In this document: piece after piece, positions 41,510 through 51,771 of the stretch
Numbering within the stretch: position 1 is the first letter of the stretch
How the letters are laid out: each line of letters opens with the position of its first letter
From: Yoonia vestfoldensis DSM 16212
GTDB taxonomy: Bacteria; Pseudomonadota; Alphaproteobacteria; Rhodobacterales; Rhodobacteraceae
Assembly (NCBI RefSeq): GCF_000382265.1
Contig: NZ_KB907978.1
Location: 157,896-221,895 of the forward strand
Reading direction: 5' to 3'
Length of the DNA stretch: 64,000 nucleotides
Translations under genes and position numbers: made by a program
The notes under the pieces: generated by a model
What the model was told of the DNA's origin: nothing
The model's database searches: none
Seen by the model: the letters and a program-made list of their open reading frames with translations, nothing else

Positions 41510-42424
41510 ATGTTGATTTCCCGCCGTCAGGCCCTGCTGTCAGGGGCCGCCTTGCCATTGGCCGCCACCGCGCCGTCGCTCGTTCAAGCGCAAGCCGCCG
41601 CAACATCAATGCTGCCCACGCACCGCGATTTCACTCTGGGTGATTTCAGAGTGACGACACTGTTGTCCGGCAGCCGCAGCGTCGAGAACCCGCAGGAGAT
41701 TTTCGGCCTGAACGTCGATGCCGACACTTTTGCAGAAGTCAGCGCGGAAAACTTCATTCCGACCGACGCGGCACAGTTCTTTTTCACGCCGACCGTGTTG
41801 GACACCGGATCGGAAGTCATCCTGTTCGATACCGGCAATGACGCCGCCGGGATCACCAACGCGTTGGCCGGTGCCGGCTATACCCCAGACCAGATCACCC
41901 ATGTCGTCCTGACCCACATGCACGGCGACCATATCGGCGGTCTGACCGATGCGGATGGGGCGGAAACCTTCGCCAATGCGGCTTATCTGACGGGTCAGGT
42001 CGAGTTCGATCATTGGGCCGCCGCCGAAAACGAAGGGTTCGAGACAAAGGTCCGCCCGCTTGCGGACAAGATGTCCTTTCTCGGCGATGGCGATGCCGTG
42101 CGTGGCGGCGTGACCGCAATGGCGGCCTTTGGCCATACCCCCGGCCACATGGGCTATATGCTGGAAAGCAACGGATCGCAGCTGTTCCTGATGGCCGATA
42201 CCGCCAACCATTATGTCTGGTCCGTGGCCTATCCCGATTGGGAAGTCCGGTTCGACATGGATAAAGCCGCCGCCGCCGCCACCCGCCGCCGCGTCATGGG
42301 CATGGCCGCTGCCGACCGCATCCCGCTGATCGGCTATCACATGCCGTTCCCGGGCCTTGGCTTTATCGACACCCGCGCGGACGACACATTCCACTTCGTG
42401 CCGCATTCCTATCAACTGATCTGA
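41510..42424 (+). CDS. metallo-beta-lactamase fold hydrolase, Tat-exported
   Basis: A 304-residue zinc hydrolase. The N-terminus SRRQALLSGAALPLAATAPS followed by AQA resembles a twin-arginine signal, so export in folded form is likely. The zinc motif is HMHGDHIGG, with further ligands in FGHTPGHMGYML and MADTANHY. ATG 41510 has AAGGA 7 bases upstream; a far longer frame from the gltX region is spurious. The substrate is unknown; quorum lactonases and other MBL enzymes share the fold. Confidence 0.92.
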   Translation: MLISRRQALLSGAALPLAATAPSLVQAQAAATSMLPTHRDFTLGDFRVTTLLSGSRSVENPQEIFGLNVDADTFAEVSAENFIPTDAAQFFFTPTVLDTGSEVILFDTGNDAAGITNALAGAGYTPDQITHVVLTHMHGDHIGGLTDADGAETFANAAYLTGQVEFDHWAAAENEGFETKVRPLADKMSFLGDGDAVRGGVTAMAAFGHTPGHMGYMLESNGSQLFLMADTANHYVWSVAYPDWEVRFDMDKAAAAATRRRVMGMAAADRIPLIGYHMPFPGLGFIDTRADDTFHFVPHSYQLI

Positions 42425-44086
42425 TCAGCCCGGATCGCGCCAGCTGTTGACGATCGGGTAACGCCGGTCCAGCCAGAAGGCGCGATCCGACAACCGCACG
42501 CCGGGCGCGGCCTGAAAGCGTTTGTATTCGCTGATATAGATCAGATGTTCGATCTTCTTGACCGTGTCGCGGTCATAGCCCGCGGCGACACAGTCCGCGA
42601 CCGACGCATCACCATCCACCAGCATCGCAAGGATACCGTCCAGCACGTCATAGGGCGGCAGGCTGTCCTCGTCCTTTTGATCGGGGCGCAGTTCGGCTGA
42701 CGGCGGCTTGTCGATGATCGCGACAGGGATCACCTCGCCCGCTGGCCCCTGCATCCAGTCGCGGTGATTGGCATTGCGCCAGCGGCAGGTCGCGAAAACG
42801 CGGGTCTTGTACATATCCTTGATCGGGTTATAGCCGCCCGCCATGTCGCCATAGATCGTGGCATAGCCCACCGCGACCTCGGATTTGTTGCCTGTGGTCA
42901 GCAGCATTTCCCCGAATTTGTTGGATTGCGCCATGAGCAGCAGGCCACGGATGCGCGACTGGATATTCTCCTCTGTCAGATCGGCGGGCCGGTCGCCGAA
43001 CAGCGGTGCCAGCGCCTCGGTCACGGCAGCGCGCGGGCCTGCGATGCTGACGGTGTCATAGCGGCAGCCCAAGGCGCGCGCAGCAGCAGCGGCATCATCC
43101 AGCGATGCCTGCGACGTATATTCAGACGGCAACATCACGCAGCGCACATTGTCCGCACCCAGCGCATCGACAGCCACAGTCGCAACGATGGCGGAATCGA
43201 TCCCCCCCGACAGGCCCAGCAGCACCTTCTTGAAGCCCGTCTTGCGCATGTAGTCCCGCAGCGCCTCGACCATAGCGCGGTAATCCTGCTCCAGACTGTC
43301 GGGCAGCAGCGCTTTTGGTCCATCGAGAGCGACCCAGCCGTCGTTCGTTTCCTCAAAATCCACGTGGGTGATCGCGGCGTCATAGACTGGCAGTTGCACG
43401 GCGAGTTTGCCGCCGCGGTTAAGCACGAAAGACCCGCCGTCGAACATCTGGTCATCCTGCCCGCCTATCATATTCAGATAGACCAGTGGCACGTCGTTTT
43501 CCACGACCCGTGCGATCATCGTTTGCAGGCGGATCGGATACTTCTCACGGAAATAGGGCGATCCGTTCGGCACGACCAATATCTGTGCGCCGCTTTCAAC
43601 CATGGTTTCGCAGACATCCGGGTACCAGGCATCCTCGCAGATGGGCGTGCCGATGCGCGGACCATCCGCCAGCGTGACCGGGCCCGAGATAGCCGCGCTC
43701 TTGAACAGGCGCACTTCGTCGAACACGTTGAAGTTGGGCAGAAAATGTTTGCGGAACCGCGCACCGATCTTGCCGTCCGCCAGATAGACATAGCAATTGT
43801 GCAGCCGGTCACCCTCGAACATGGGCAGCCCGATCCCCAGCACCGGCCCATCCGCGCAGGCCAACGCCAATGCGTCAAGCCGGGCTGCGGCATCGGCGAC
43901 GAAGGCCGGTTTGCGCACAAGGTCCTGCGTCTGATAGCCGGTCAGGAACATTTCAGGCAAGATCACCAGATCAGCGCCCGCCGCCTTGCCTGCCGCCCAC
44001 GCCTCTTGCGCCAGCGCCGCGTTCCCCGCCAGATCGCCCACCGTGGGATTGAGCTGTGCCATGGTCAGGCGAAAGGTGCGTGTCAT
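42425..44086 (-). CDS. nadE: glutamine-dependent NAD+ synthetase
   Basis: Final step of NAD synthesis, amidating deamido-NAD. The 553-residue protein joins an N-terminal nitrilase-type glutaminase (glutamate in PEMFLTGYQ, lysine in RFRKHFLPN, cysteine in TPICEDAWYPD) to a C-terminal synthetase with the P-loop LLGLSGGIDSAIVA. TTGNKSEVAVGYATIYGDMAGG is also diagnostic. Its stop directly abuts the stop of the converging metallo-hydrolase. Confidence 0.97.
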   Translation of the reverse strand: MTRTFRLTMAQLNPTVGDLAGNAALAQEAWAAGKAAGADLVILPEMFLTGYQTQDLVRKPAFVADAAARLDALALACADGPVLGIGLPMFEGDRLHNCYVYLADGKIGARFRKHFLPNFNVFDEVRLFKSAAISGPVTLADGPRIGTPICEDAWYPDVCETMVESGAQILVVPNGSPYFREKYPIRLQTMIARVVENDVPLVYLNMIGGQDDQMFDGGSFVLNRGGKLAVQLPVYDAAITHVDFEETNDGWVALDGPKALLPDSLEQDYRAMVEALRDYMRKTGFKKVLLGLSGGIDSAIVATVAVDALGADNVRCVMLPSEYTSQASLDDAAAAARALGCRYDTVSIAGPRAAVTEALAPLFGDRPADLTEENIQSRIRGLLLMAQSNKFGEMLLTTGNKSEVAVGYATIYGDMAGGYNPIKDMYKTRVFATCRWRNANHRDWMQGPAGEVIPVAIIDKPPSAELRPDQKDEDSLPPYDVLDGILAMLVDGDASVADCVAAGYDRDTVKKIEHLIYISEYKRFQAAPGVRLSDRAFWLDRRYPIVNSWRDPG

Positions 44087-44178
44087 AGTTTTGTCCCATT
44101 AAGCTGCCAGTCATGTAGCAGAACAGAGCGCGGTGGAAAGAACAATGGCGACATTTGTCGCCGTTGCTTTGTTAACCG

Positions 44179-44207
44179 TTGTCAGGTGGCGGTGCCTCTT
44201 TTAAGCT
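44179..44207 (+). promoter_or_regulatory. candidate sigma-70 promoter of the MORN gene
   Basis: TTGTCA (44179-44184) and TAAGCT (44202-44207) are 17 bp apart, 29 bp before the start codon. The -35 element is good and the -10 weak. Confidence 0.35.
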
Positions 44208-44235
44208 ACGCCAACCTCAGGGATCGGAGACAAGA

Positions 44236-45645
44236 ATGAAGACGTTTGGTTTACCACAAGTGATGGTCATGACCCTGTTGGTGGCAGGATTCGCCGCCAG
44301 CGCGCAGGCGCAGGAGGTCCAGACAAAGCAATATGACGATGGCGGTGTCTATGAGGGCACATTCGTGGACGGCCGGCAGGACGGTATCGGCACCTATCGG
44401 CTGCCGAACGGATATGAATACACCGGCGAATGGGTTGCAGGTGAAATCCGCGGCCAAGGCGTCGCGCGGTTCCCCAACGGGTCGGTGTACGAAGGCACGT
44501 TTGTCGCGGGCAAGCCCGAAGGTCAGGGCAAGATCACCTTTGCCGATGGTGGCACGTTCGAAGGCGACTGGGTCGATGGCAACATCACCGGCAACGGCGT
44601 GGCTGAATATGCCAATGGCGTCGTCTATCAGGGCGAATTACGCAATGCGATGCACCACGGGCTTGGCATCATGACCAGCCCCGGCGGTTACGTCTACGAA
44701 GGTGAATGGGTCAATGGCGTCAAGGAAGGGCAAGGCACGATCACCTACCCCGATGGTGCGGTCTACGAGGGCACGCTACGCGCAGGCGAACGTGATGGCA
44801 CTGGAACGCTGACGATGTCCGACGGTCTGGTCTACAGCGGAGCTTGGGTGAACGGCCAGATCGAAGGCAATGGCACCCTGACCCAGCCCAACGGCGACGT
44901 ATACGAAGGCGAACTGGTGGCGGGTCGACGTGAAGGCACGGGCAGCGTGACCTATGGCAACGGCGACACCTACGAAGGAACTTTCGTCAACGACCGCCGT
45001 GAAGGCACGGGCACGTTCCGTGGTGCGGATGGGTACGTGTATGTCGGTGAATGGGTCGGCGGCCAGATTTCCGGCACGGGTGAAGTCACCTACCCCGACG
45101 GGTCGGTCTACGTCGGCACGTTCGCCGATGATCTTGCCGACGGCACCGGCAAGATCACCTATCCCGACGGGTCCACCTACGAGGGCGAATGGGTCGCCGG
45201 CGTGATCAGCGGCACAGGCGTTGCGACCTATGCCAACGGGCTTGTCTATGAGGGCGAGTTCCAGAACGCGAAGAACCACGGGCAAGGCAAGATGACCTAT
45301 GAAGACGGCTATGTCTACGAAGGCGAATGGGCCGAAGGCCAGCGCAACGGCCTTGGCCGCGCGACCTATGCCGATGGCACGGTCTACGTCGGTGAATTCG
45401 TCGATGGCCAGCGCAGCGGACAGGGCGAAATCACCCTGCCCGACGGCTTCACCTATGCGGGCGCGTGGCAGGATGGCGAGATCAGCGGCTACGGCATCGC
45501 GACCTATGCCAATGGCGACGTCTACGAAGGCAATTTCGTGCGCGGTCGCCGCGAAGGCGAAGGCACGATGCGCTATGCGACAGGGCAGGAAGCCACCGGA
45601 ATGTGGTCGGACGGGGCGTTTGTGTCGGAAACTGCGGGCGACTGA
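44236..45645 (+). CDS. exported MORN-repeat protein
   Basis: A 469-residue protein with signal peptide (LPQVMVMTLLVAGFAASAQA) and then about 18 full MORN repeats plus a broken one, each 23 residues with the pattern Y-x-G-x-[WF]-x3-G-x3-G-x-G-x3-[YF]-x-[ND]-G. The repeats cover nearly the whole mature protein and form a long beta-hairpin solenoid. No enzymatic domain is attached. MORN proteins often contact lipids or act as scaffolds; a periplasmic or surface role is inferred. Start ATG 44236 follows GGAGA. Confidence 0.92.
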   Translation: MKTFGLPQVMVMTLLVAGFAASAQAQEVQTKQYDDGGVYEGTFVDGRQDGIGTYRLPNGYEYTGEWVAGEIRGQGVARFPNGSVYEGTFVAGKPEGQGKITFADGGTFEGDWVDGNITGNGVAEYANGVVYQGELRNAMHHGLGIMTSPGGYVYEGEWVNGVKEGQGTITYPDGAVYEGTLRAGERDGTGTLTMSDGLVYSGAWVNGQIEGNGTLTQPNGDVYEGELVAGRREGTGSVTYGNGDTYEGTFVNDRREGTGTFRGADGYVYVGEWVGGQISGTGEVTYPDGSVYVGTFADDLADGTGKITYPDGSTYEGEWVAGVISGTGVATYANGLVYEGEFQNAKNHGQGKMTYEDGYVYEGEWAEGQRNGLGRATYADGTVYVGEFVDGQRSGQGEITLPDGFTYAGAWQDGEISGYGIATYANGDVYEGNFVRGRREGEGTMRYATGQEATGMWSDGAFVSETAGD

Positions 45646-45660
45646 CGAAAGTCAGCACAA

Positions 45661-46443
45661 TCAGTTTGGTGCAAGGTTTTCCTTTTGGCGGAGGTCTTCC
45701 AGCGCCGTAAGGGGATGGATCACCGCACGTTTCATCTGATCGGCCGGAAAATCACCAAGACCGAGCGGCTCGGTCTGGTGAAATCGCTGATCCATTGGAA
45801 AAGATAATGCCTGGTCGAAAGTAGAAAGGCGATACCCGGGCAAGCTGGCTGCGAGCGTTGCGAAAATAGATGCGTCATTGGCAAACGGGAAAGGCGATCC
45901 GTGAAAACTCTCTGAATAGGCCCGCCGCGTCAGCAGCGCCTGCGCGACAAGCCGCTTCGAGGCACGTATCAGTCGGAAAAGACAACTGCGCTTTTGCGCG
46001 AAGGTGTCAAGCGAGGGATGCGCGAGCATTGCCAGCCGCCGCGGGCCGGGCCGTTGCTCGACATGCAGGGTCAGGAAATCGTCCTCGACTTCTGCTAGCT
46101 CTTGAAGAAAGCCTGCAAAGCCCGGCCAGTGCACGAACACATCGCTGTCCAACATCAGCATATGGTCATATGGGCCGCATACCTCTGATGCGCGGTAAAG
46201 GGCATAATCGCCTGCACGCCATCCCCATTTCTTGACAGGAAACAGGCCTTTCCTCTGCACCCAAGCCAAGTCGATCGGATAAGACACGTCGCGTGGGTAA
46301 TCCTGCGCGTTGCCGTGGCTGGCATCATACACGACAATGGCGCTACCCTGCGTGGCCTCCCTGATCTGATCGAATAGGAAGTCTTGAACAGGCGTCCATC
46401 TGTGGGTCCTAAAGACGACCTGTATGCGATGACTTGTAATCAT
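45661..46443 (-). CDS. glycosyltransferase-like protein (DxD), unassigned
   Basis: A 260-residue protein starting at ATG 46443. The stretch PYDHMLMLDSDVFVHWPGF carries a DxD metal-binding motif in a setting like GT-A glycosyltransferases, with RAGDYALYRA before and FHGSPFPFANDASIFATL after, which could be acceptor and second metal sites. I cannot assign a family. It overlaps the photolyase stop by one base (TGATG), so it is in that operon. Base composition is less GC-rich than the photolyase, hinting at later acquisition. Confidence 0.7.
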   Translation of the reverse strand: MITSHRIQVVFRTHRWTPVQDFLFDQIREATQGSAIVVYDASHGNAQDYPRDVSYPIDLAWVQRKGLFPVKKWGWRAGDYALYRASEVCGPYDHMLMLDSDVFVHWPGFAGFLQELAEVEDDFLTLHVEQRPGPRRLAMLAHPSLDTFAQKRSCLFRLIRASKRLVAQALLTRRAYSESFHGSPFPFANDASIFATLAASLPGYRLSTFDQALSFPMDQRFHQTEPLGLGDFPADQMKRAVIHPLTALEDLRQKENLAPN

Positions 46444-47969
46444 CAGACATTTTTTCCGATCTCGAGGTGTTCGAGCCATTTGTCGGCTTGTCCCAGAATT
46501 AGGGCTTTCCGCTCCGCATCCATCTTGTCCCAGACGCTGTACATATTGCCCATTCTGGGGTTGCTTGCAAACCGGTCACGGTGCCGGTTGAGGAAATGCC
46601 AGTAAAGCAGGTTGAACGGACAGGCATCCGCACCCGTCTTGTCCTGCACGCGATAGGCGCAGGTGCCGCAATAATCCGACATCTTGTGGATGTAATTGCC
46701 CGACGAGATATAGGGTTTGGACGCGATGATCCCGTCATCGGCGAACAAGCTCATCCCGATGACATTGGGCGCTTCGACCCATTCATAGGCGTCGGCGTAA
46801 ACCGCCAGATACCATTCATGCACCTCCACCGGGTCGATCCCCGCCAGCAGCGCGAAATTGCCGGTGACCATCAGGCGCTGGATGTGGTGGGCGTAGGCCT
46901 CGGTCTTGGTCTGGTCCACGGCCTTGGCGATGCAGTTCATCTTCGTCGGCGCACCCCAATACATCGCGGGCAGTTTGCGGCTGTGGCCCAGCGCGTTGCG
47001 GCTGACGTAATCCGGCCCTTCGCGGAAATAGATACCGCGCACATATTCGCGCCAGCCGATGATCTGGCGGATGAACCCCTCGACCGCGTTCAGCGGCGCA
47101 TGGCCCGCGCGATAGGCAGCCTCGGCAGCCTGACAAACCTCCAGCGGGTCCAACAGGCCTGCGTTGAGATAGAGCCCGACGATCCCGTGATAGAGGAACT
47201 TGTGATCGTTCAGCATCGCATCCTGATAATCGCCGAACTTGGGCAACCCGCCCTTGATCCAGTGCGCGAGATGCTGGCGGGCCTGGCCTGTGTCGATGGC
47301 AAACCAGAACGGGCGCAGATCGCCGAAGTTATTGCCGAAACGGCGCGCGACCAGATCGAGCACCTCCTCGACCGTCTCGTCTGGGGTGAACTGCATCGGC
47401 CCTGCGTAATCCACGCTGTCGGGGGCCGGTTTGCGGTTGTCGTGGTCGTAATTCCACTTGCCGCCCTCGGGCTGGTCGCCATCCATCAGAAGGCCCGTCT
47501 TGCGGCGCATGTCGCGGTAGAAATATTCCATCCGCAGCTGTTTGCGCCCCTCGGCCCAGGCATCGAAATCGGCGTGGGACGCGATAAAGCGGTCATCGGG
47601 CAAGCTATGGGATTTCAGCGGCATATCCCCCAGCGCCGCGATCAACCGCCATTCGCCGGGTTCGGTATAGACGACACCCGCCGCCTTGTGTTCGCTCGCG
47701 CGGCGGATCAGCTCGCCCGTGATGGACCCTGTATTTTCGGGATCATCCAGCCGCGTATAGGCGACCTGCCAGCCGTCGCGGCGCAGATGGTCCGCGAATT
47801 TGCGCATCGCGGCGAAGAGGAAGGCGATCTTCTTGGGGTGGTGCGGGACGTAAGACGCCTCGTCCCCGACCTCGGCCATGACGACGACATCGCTGGCCTT
47901 GTCGCATTTGCGCAAGGCCGACAGGTTCGGCGACAGCTGGTCGCCCAGAACCAGAACCAGCCTCACCAC
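46443..47969 (-). CDS. FeS-type bacterial photolyase/cryptochrome (PhrB/CryB-like)
   Basis: Flavin enzyme of about 508 residues that uses light to repair UV damage (6-4 photoproducts in PhrB) or to signal (CryB). It has the N-terminal LVLVLGDQLSPNLSAL and the [4Fe-4S] ligands of this class: one cysteine in KMNCIAKAVD, two in DYCGTCAYRV and one in ADACPFNLLYWHF. The start is a GTG (47969 or 47966) overlapping the SDR stop. It forms an SDR-photolyase-glycosyltransferase operon on the minus strand. A light-induced role is likely. Confidence 0.93.
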   Translation of the reverse strand: MVRLVLVLGDQLSPNLSALRKCDKASDVVVMAEVGDEASYVPHHPKKIAFLFAAMRKFADHLRRDGWQVAYTRLDDPENTGSITGELIRRASEHKAAGVVYTEPGEWRLIAALGDMPLKSHSLPDDRFIASHADFDAWAEGRKQLRMEYFYRDMRRKTGLLMDGDQPEGGKWNYDHDNRKPAPDSVDYAGPMQFTPDETVEEVLDLVARRFGNNFGDLRPFWFAIDTGQARQHLAHWIKGGLPKFGDYQDAMLNDHKFLYHGIVGLYLNAGLLDPLEVCQAAEAAYRAGHAPLNAVEGFIRQIIGWREYVRGIYFREGPDYVSRNALGHSRKLPAMYWGAPTKMNCIAKAVDQTKTEAYAHHIQRLMVTGNFALLAGIDPVEVHEWYLAVYADAYEWVEAPNVIGMSLFADDGIIASKPYISSGNYIHKMSDYCGTCAYRVQDKTGADACPFNLLYWHFLNRHRDRFASNPRMGNMYSVWDKMDAERKALILGQADKWLEHLEIGKNV

Positions 47970-48628
47970 GGCACCTCGATACCAGCATAATCGTAAAACC
48001 GGCCTGTCTGCGCGGGTGTCAGCCCGTCGATGACGGTCAGCAGATGCGCCGCGGCATCGGGTGCTGGCATGGTTTTGTGCCGGCCTGCGTAATTCGCGGT
48101 AAACGGCGTTTCCACCGTGCCGGGGTGCAGCGCCACGCAGGCGGCCTGTTTATGCGACCGTCCAAGCTCGATCGCGGCCCCGCGGATGATCTGGTTCAGC
48201 GCCGCCTTGGACGCGCGATAGGCGTGCCAGCCACCGATCTGGTTATCCCCGATGGACCCCACGCGCGCGGACAGGATAGCTGTCACGGCAGGGCCGTCCT
48301 TCGCCAGCAAGCGCGGCACATGCCGCAGGATCAACGCGGGGCCGATGGTATTGACCGCCAGGACCTGCGCCATCATGCCCGCGTCGATGGCCGCCAGCGC
48401 CTTTTCCGGCCCAATGCCTTCAGGCGCAAGGATACCCACCGCCACGAAAATCAGATCGAACGGCCCTTCCAGCGCGCCTAGATGCGCATCGACCGAGGCC
48501 GGGTCGGTCACGTCGAACCCGTCCTTGCGGCGCGACAGCCGCGTTACCGCAACGCCGCGCTTTTCAAGGTTTTGCGCGACAGCCGCGCCGATGCCGCCCG
48601 AGGCGCCGATGATCAATGCATTCTTCAT
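47963..48628 (-). CDS. short-chain dehydrogenase/reductase
   Basis: NAD(P)-dependent oxidoreductase of 221 residues with the cofactor motif IIGASGGIGAAVA and the catalytic WHAYRASKAAL (Y-x3-K). The region ILSARVGSIGDN supplies the expected serine. It resembles the csgA/C-factor-like SDRs that neighbour photolyase genes in this order. The substrate is unknown. Its stop overlaps the photolyase start (GTGGTGA). Confidence 0.92.
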   Translation of the reverse strand: MKNALIIGASGGIGAAVAQNLEKRGVAVTRLSRRKDGFDVTDPASVDAHLGALEGPFDLIFVAVGILAPEGIGPEKALAAIDAGMMAQVLAVNTIGPALILRHVPRLLAKDGPAVTAILSARVGSIGDNQIGGWHAYRASKAALNQIIRGAAIELGRSHKQAACVALHPGTVETPFTANYAGRHKTMPAPDAAAHLLTVIDGLTPAQTGRFYDYAGIEVPW

Positions 48629-48694
48629 GCCCCGACTCTAGGACGCGGCCCCTTCGCGACCAGCCCCGCCTACCCCTTTGCGCCAACAAAGCGC

Positions 48695-48722
48695 TTTTCA
48701 TCGCGGATCAGATTTGTATAGT
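48695..48722 (+). promoter_or_regulatory. candidate promoter of the leu leader
   Basis: TTTTCA (48695-48700) and TATAGT (48717-48722) are 16 bp apart; the -10 matches 5 of 6 bases. The predicted start of transcription is about 48729-48730, which coincides with the leader peptide ATG. Confidence 0.5.
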
Positions 48723-48729
48723 CACCTGC

Positions 48730-48792
48730 ATGATCGCGATGGCTCAGACATTCGGCACTGCCCCCGCCCTGCTACTTCTTAGCAGCGCCTGA
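48730..48792 (+). CDS. leucine-rich leader peptide upstream of leuA
   Basis: A 20-codon frame from ATG 48730 (or 17 codons from ATG 48739) ending TGA 48790. It reads MIAMAQTFGTAPA, then four consecutive leucine codons (CTG CTA CTT CTT) and SSA. Four leucines in a row just before leuA is the mark of an attenuation peptide: when charged tRNA-Leu is scarce, a ribosome stalls there and changes the folding of the RNA ahead. There is no ribosome site; the promoter position suggests a leaderless message, as known for the trpL leader of Sinorhizobium. Confidence 0.75.
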   Translation: MIAMAQTFGTAPALLLLSSA

Positions 48793-48793
48793 G

Positions 48794-48833
48794 CGTGCCT
48801 GTCGGCGCGACCGCTCGGATGGGACAGCGCCGA
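48794..48833 (+). promoter_or_regulatory. alternative hairpins of the leu attenuator
   Basis: After the leader stop, TCGGCGC (48802-48808) pairs with GCGCCGA (48827-48833). CTGTC (48799-48803) can pair with GACAG (48823-48827), which would extend or rearrange the same hairpin, and CGCTC (48812-48816) can pair with GAGCG (48791-48795). Mutually exclusive folds are therefore possible. There is no T run, so a classic intrinsic terminator is not formed. Confidence 0.5.
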
Positions 48834-48862
48834 TACCTGCCAAAGATCAAAGGAATACAGAC

Positions 48863-50419
48863 ATGACCAAAGACAAAGTGTTGATTTTCGACACGACCTT
48901 GCGTGACGGCGAGCAAAGCCCCGGCGCGACTATGACCCATGCCGAAAAGCTGGAGATTGCCGAACTGCTGGACGATATGGGCGTCGATATCATCGAGGCC
49001 GGTTTCCCCATCGCCTCCGAGGGTGATTTCAATGCCGTCAGCGAGATCGCCAAACGTGCCAAACGCGCCACGATCTGCGGGCTGGCGCGGGCGAATTACA
49101 AGGATATCGACCGCTGCTGGGAGGCAGTGAAACACGCGTCATCCCCGCGCATCCATACGTTCATCGGGACCTCGCCGCTGCACCGCGCGATACCGAACCT
49201 CGACCGCGACCAGATGGCCGAACGCATCCACGACACCGTGACCCATGCGCGCAACCTGTGCGACAACGTGCAATGGTCGCCGATGGATGCCACGCGCACC
49301 GAATGGGATTACCTGTGCCGTGTGGTTGAGATCGCGATTAAGGCGGGGGCAACGACGATCAACATCCCCGACACCGTGGGCTATACCGCCCCTGCGGAAA
49401 GTGCGGACCTGATCAAGCGGCTGATCGCCACCGTGCCCGGTGCGGATGACGTGATTTTCGCCACCCACTGCCACAACGACCTTGGCATGGCGACGGCCAA
49501 TTCGCTGGCCGCTGTCATCGGCGGCGCGCGCCAGATCGAATGCACGATCAACGGTCTGGGCGAACGCGCGGGCAACACCGCCTTGGAAGAGGTCGTGATG
49601 GCCCTGAAAATCCGTGGCGACATCATGCCGTTCGAGACAGGGATCGATACGCGCAAGATCATGAACATCTCGCGCCGGGTCGCGACGGTGTCCGGCTTTG
49701 CCGTGCAGTTCAACAAGGCCATCGTAGGCAAGAACGCCTTTGCCCATGAAAGCGGCATCCATCAGGACGGGATGCTGAAAAACGCCGAAACCTTCGAGAT
49801 CATGCGGCCAGAGGATGTGGGCCTGTCGGGTACAAGTCTGCCTTTGGGCAAACATTCGGGCCGTGCCGCCCTGCGCGCGAAGCTGGCAGAGCTTGGGTTC
49901 GATCTGGCCGATAACCAGCTCAACGATGTGTTCGTGCGGTTCAAGGATCTGGCCGACCGCAAGAAGGAAGTCTTTGACGACGACCTGATGGCGCTGGTCT
50001 ATCAGAACGACAGCGGCGATGACCGGATCAAGCTGAAATCCCTGCGCGTCGTCTGTGGCACCGAAGGGCCGCAGCAGGCGGATATGGTGCTCGATATCGA
50101 CGGCACTGATGTCAAGACGACGGCCACGGGCGACGGGCCGGTGGACGCGACCTTCAACGCGGTCAAGGCGCTGTTCCCGCATGGCGCGCGGCTGCAGTTG
50201 TATCAGGTGCAGGCCGTCACCGAAGGCACCGATGCGCAGGCCACCGTGATGGTTCGGATGGAAGAGGACGGGCGCATCGCGACCGGCCAGTCCGCCGATA
50301 CCGATACCGTCGTTGCCAGCGCGAAAGCCTATATCAACGCGCTGAACCGTCTGCTGGTGCGGCGCGCGCATTCGCAGCCGGGCTATGACACCAAGGGTGT
50401 CAGCTACAAGGACAGCTGA
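48863..50419 (+). CDS. leuA: 2-isopropylmalate synthase
   Basis: First committed enzyme of leucine synthesis, condensing acetyl-CoA with 2-oxoisovalerate. The 518-residue protein has [17 protein letters not shown], the metal-binding [13 protein letters not shown] block and [17 protein letters not shown]-terminal LeuA dimer regulatory domain ([20 protein letters not shown]) allows leucine feedback. It begins at ATG 48863 with AAAGGA 8 bases upstream. Regulation by the leader peptide at 48730 is strongly suggested. A GC hairpin follows. Confidence 0.97.
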   Translation: MTKDKVLIFDTTLRDGEQSPGATMTHAEKLEIAELLDDMGVDIIEAGFPIASEGDFNAVSEIAKRAKRATICGLARANYKDIDRCWEAVKHASSPRIHTFIGTSPLHRAIPNLDRDQMAERIHDTVTHARNLCDNVQWSPMDATRTEWDYLCRVVEIAIKAGATTINIPDTVGYTAPAESADLIKRLIATVPGADDVIFATHCHNDLGMATANSLAAVIGGARQIECTINGLGERAGNTALEEVVMALKIRGDIMPFETGIDTRKIMNISRRVATVSGFAVQFNKAIVGKNAFAHESGIHQDGMLKNAETFEIMRPEDVGLSGTSLPLGKHSGRAALRAKLAELGFDLADNQLNDVFVRFKDLADRKKEVFDDDLMALVYQNDSGDDRIKLKSLRVVCGTEGPQQADMVLDIDGTDVKTTATGDGPVDATFNAVKALFPHGARLQLYQVQAVTEGTDAQATVMVRMEEDGRIATGQSADTDTVVASAKAYINALNRLLVRRAHSQPGYDTKGVSYKDS

Positions 50420-50444
50420 GCCAAACGACTCGGATGACAGACAA

Positions 50445-50470
50445 AGGCGGCCCCAGGAACGGGGCCGCCT
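50445..50470 (+). terminator. terminator after leuA
   Basis: AGGCGGCCCC and GGGGCCGCCT form a perfect 10 bp stem with 6-base loop, 26 bp after the stop. The following GTTGCGTTTG has only a short T tract, so strength is moderate. Confidence 0.75.
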
Positions 50471-50553
50471 GTTGCGTTTGTGCTATCCGGTGTGCCAGCA
50501 GAAAGCCGGTGATGTTGTAAAAGTCTGATCATTGCGTCATTTTGCCCATTAAT

Positions 50554-50581
50554 TCGACATTCGAGATTGCATTTGTGTAAC
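50554..50581 (+). promoter_or_regulatory. candidate sigma-70 promoter of mreB
   Basis: TCGACA (50554-50559) and TGTAAC (50576-50581), 16 bp apart, in the 290 bp region before mreB. Both match 4-5 of 6 bases. Apart from this and the leuA terminator I see nothing else in that region. Confidence 0.4.
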
Positions 50582-50697
50582 CGGCACAATGCCGCCGCCT
50601 TGCCTGAAACGAGGGGCTTCTATCCCTGCGCCGCAGTCTTTATAACGGCGTGCAACCGGGCGCAGCGGGACGGCGCGGGATCTTTGAATTTGAATAG

Positions 50698-51747
<1,050 letters not shown>

Positions 51748-51771
51748 CCACGGCCTGAGGATATCCACCCC

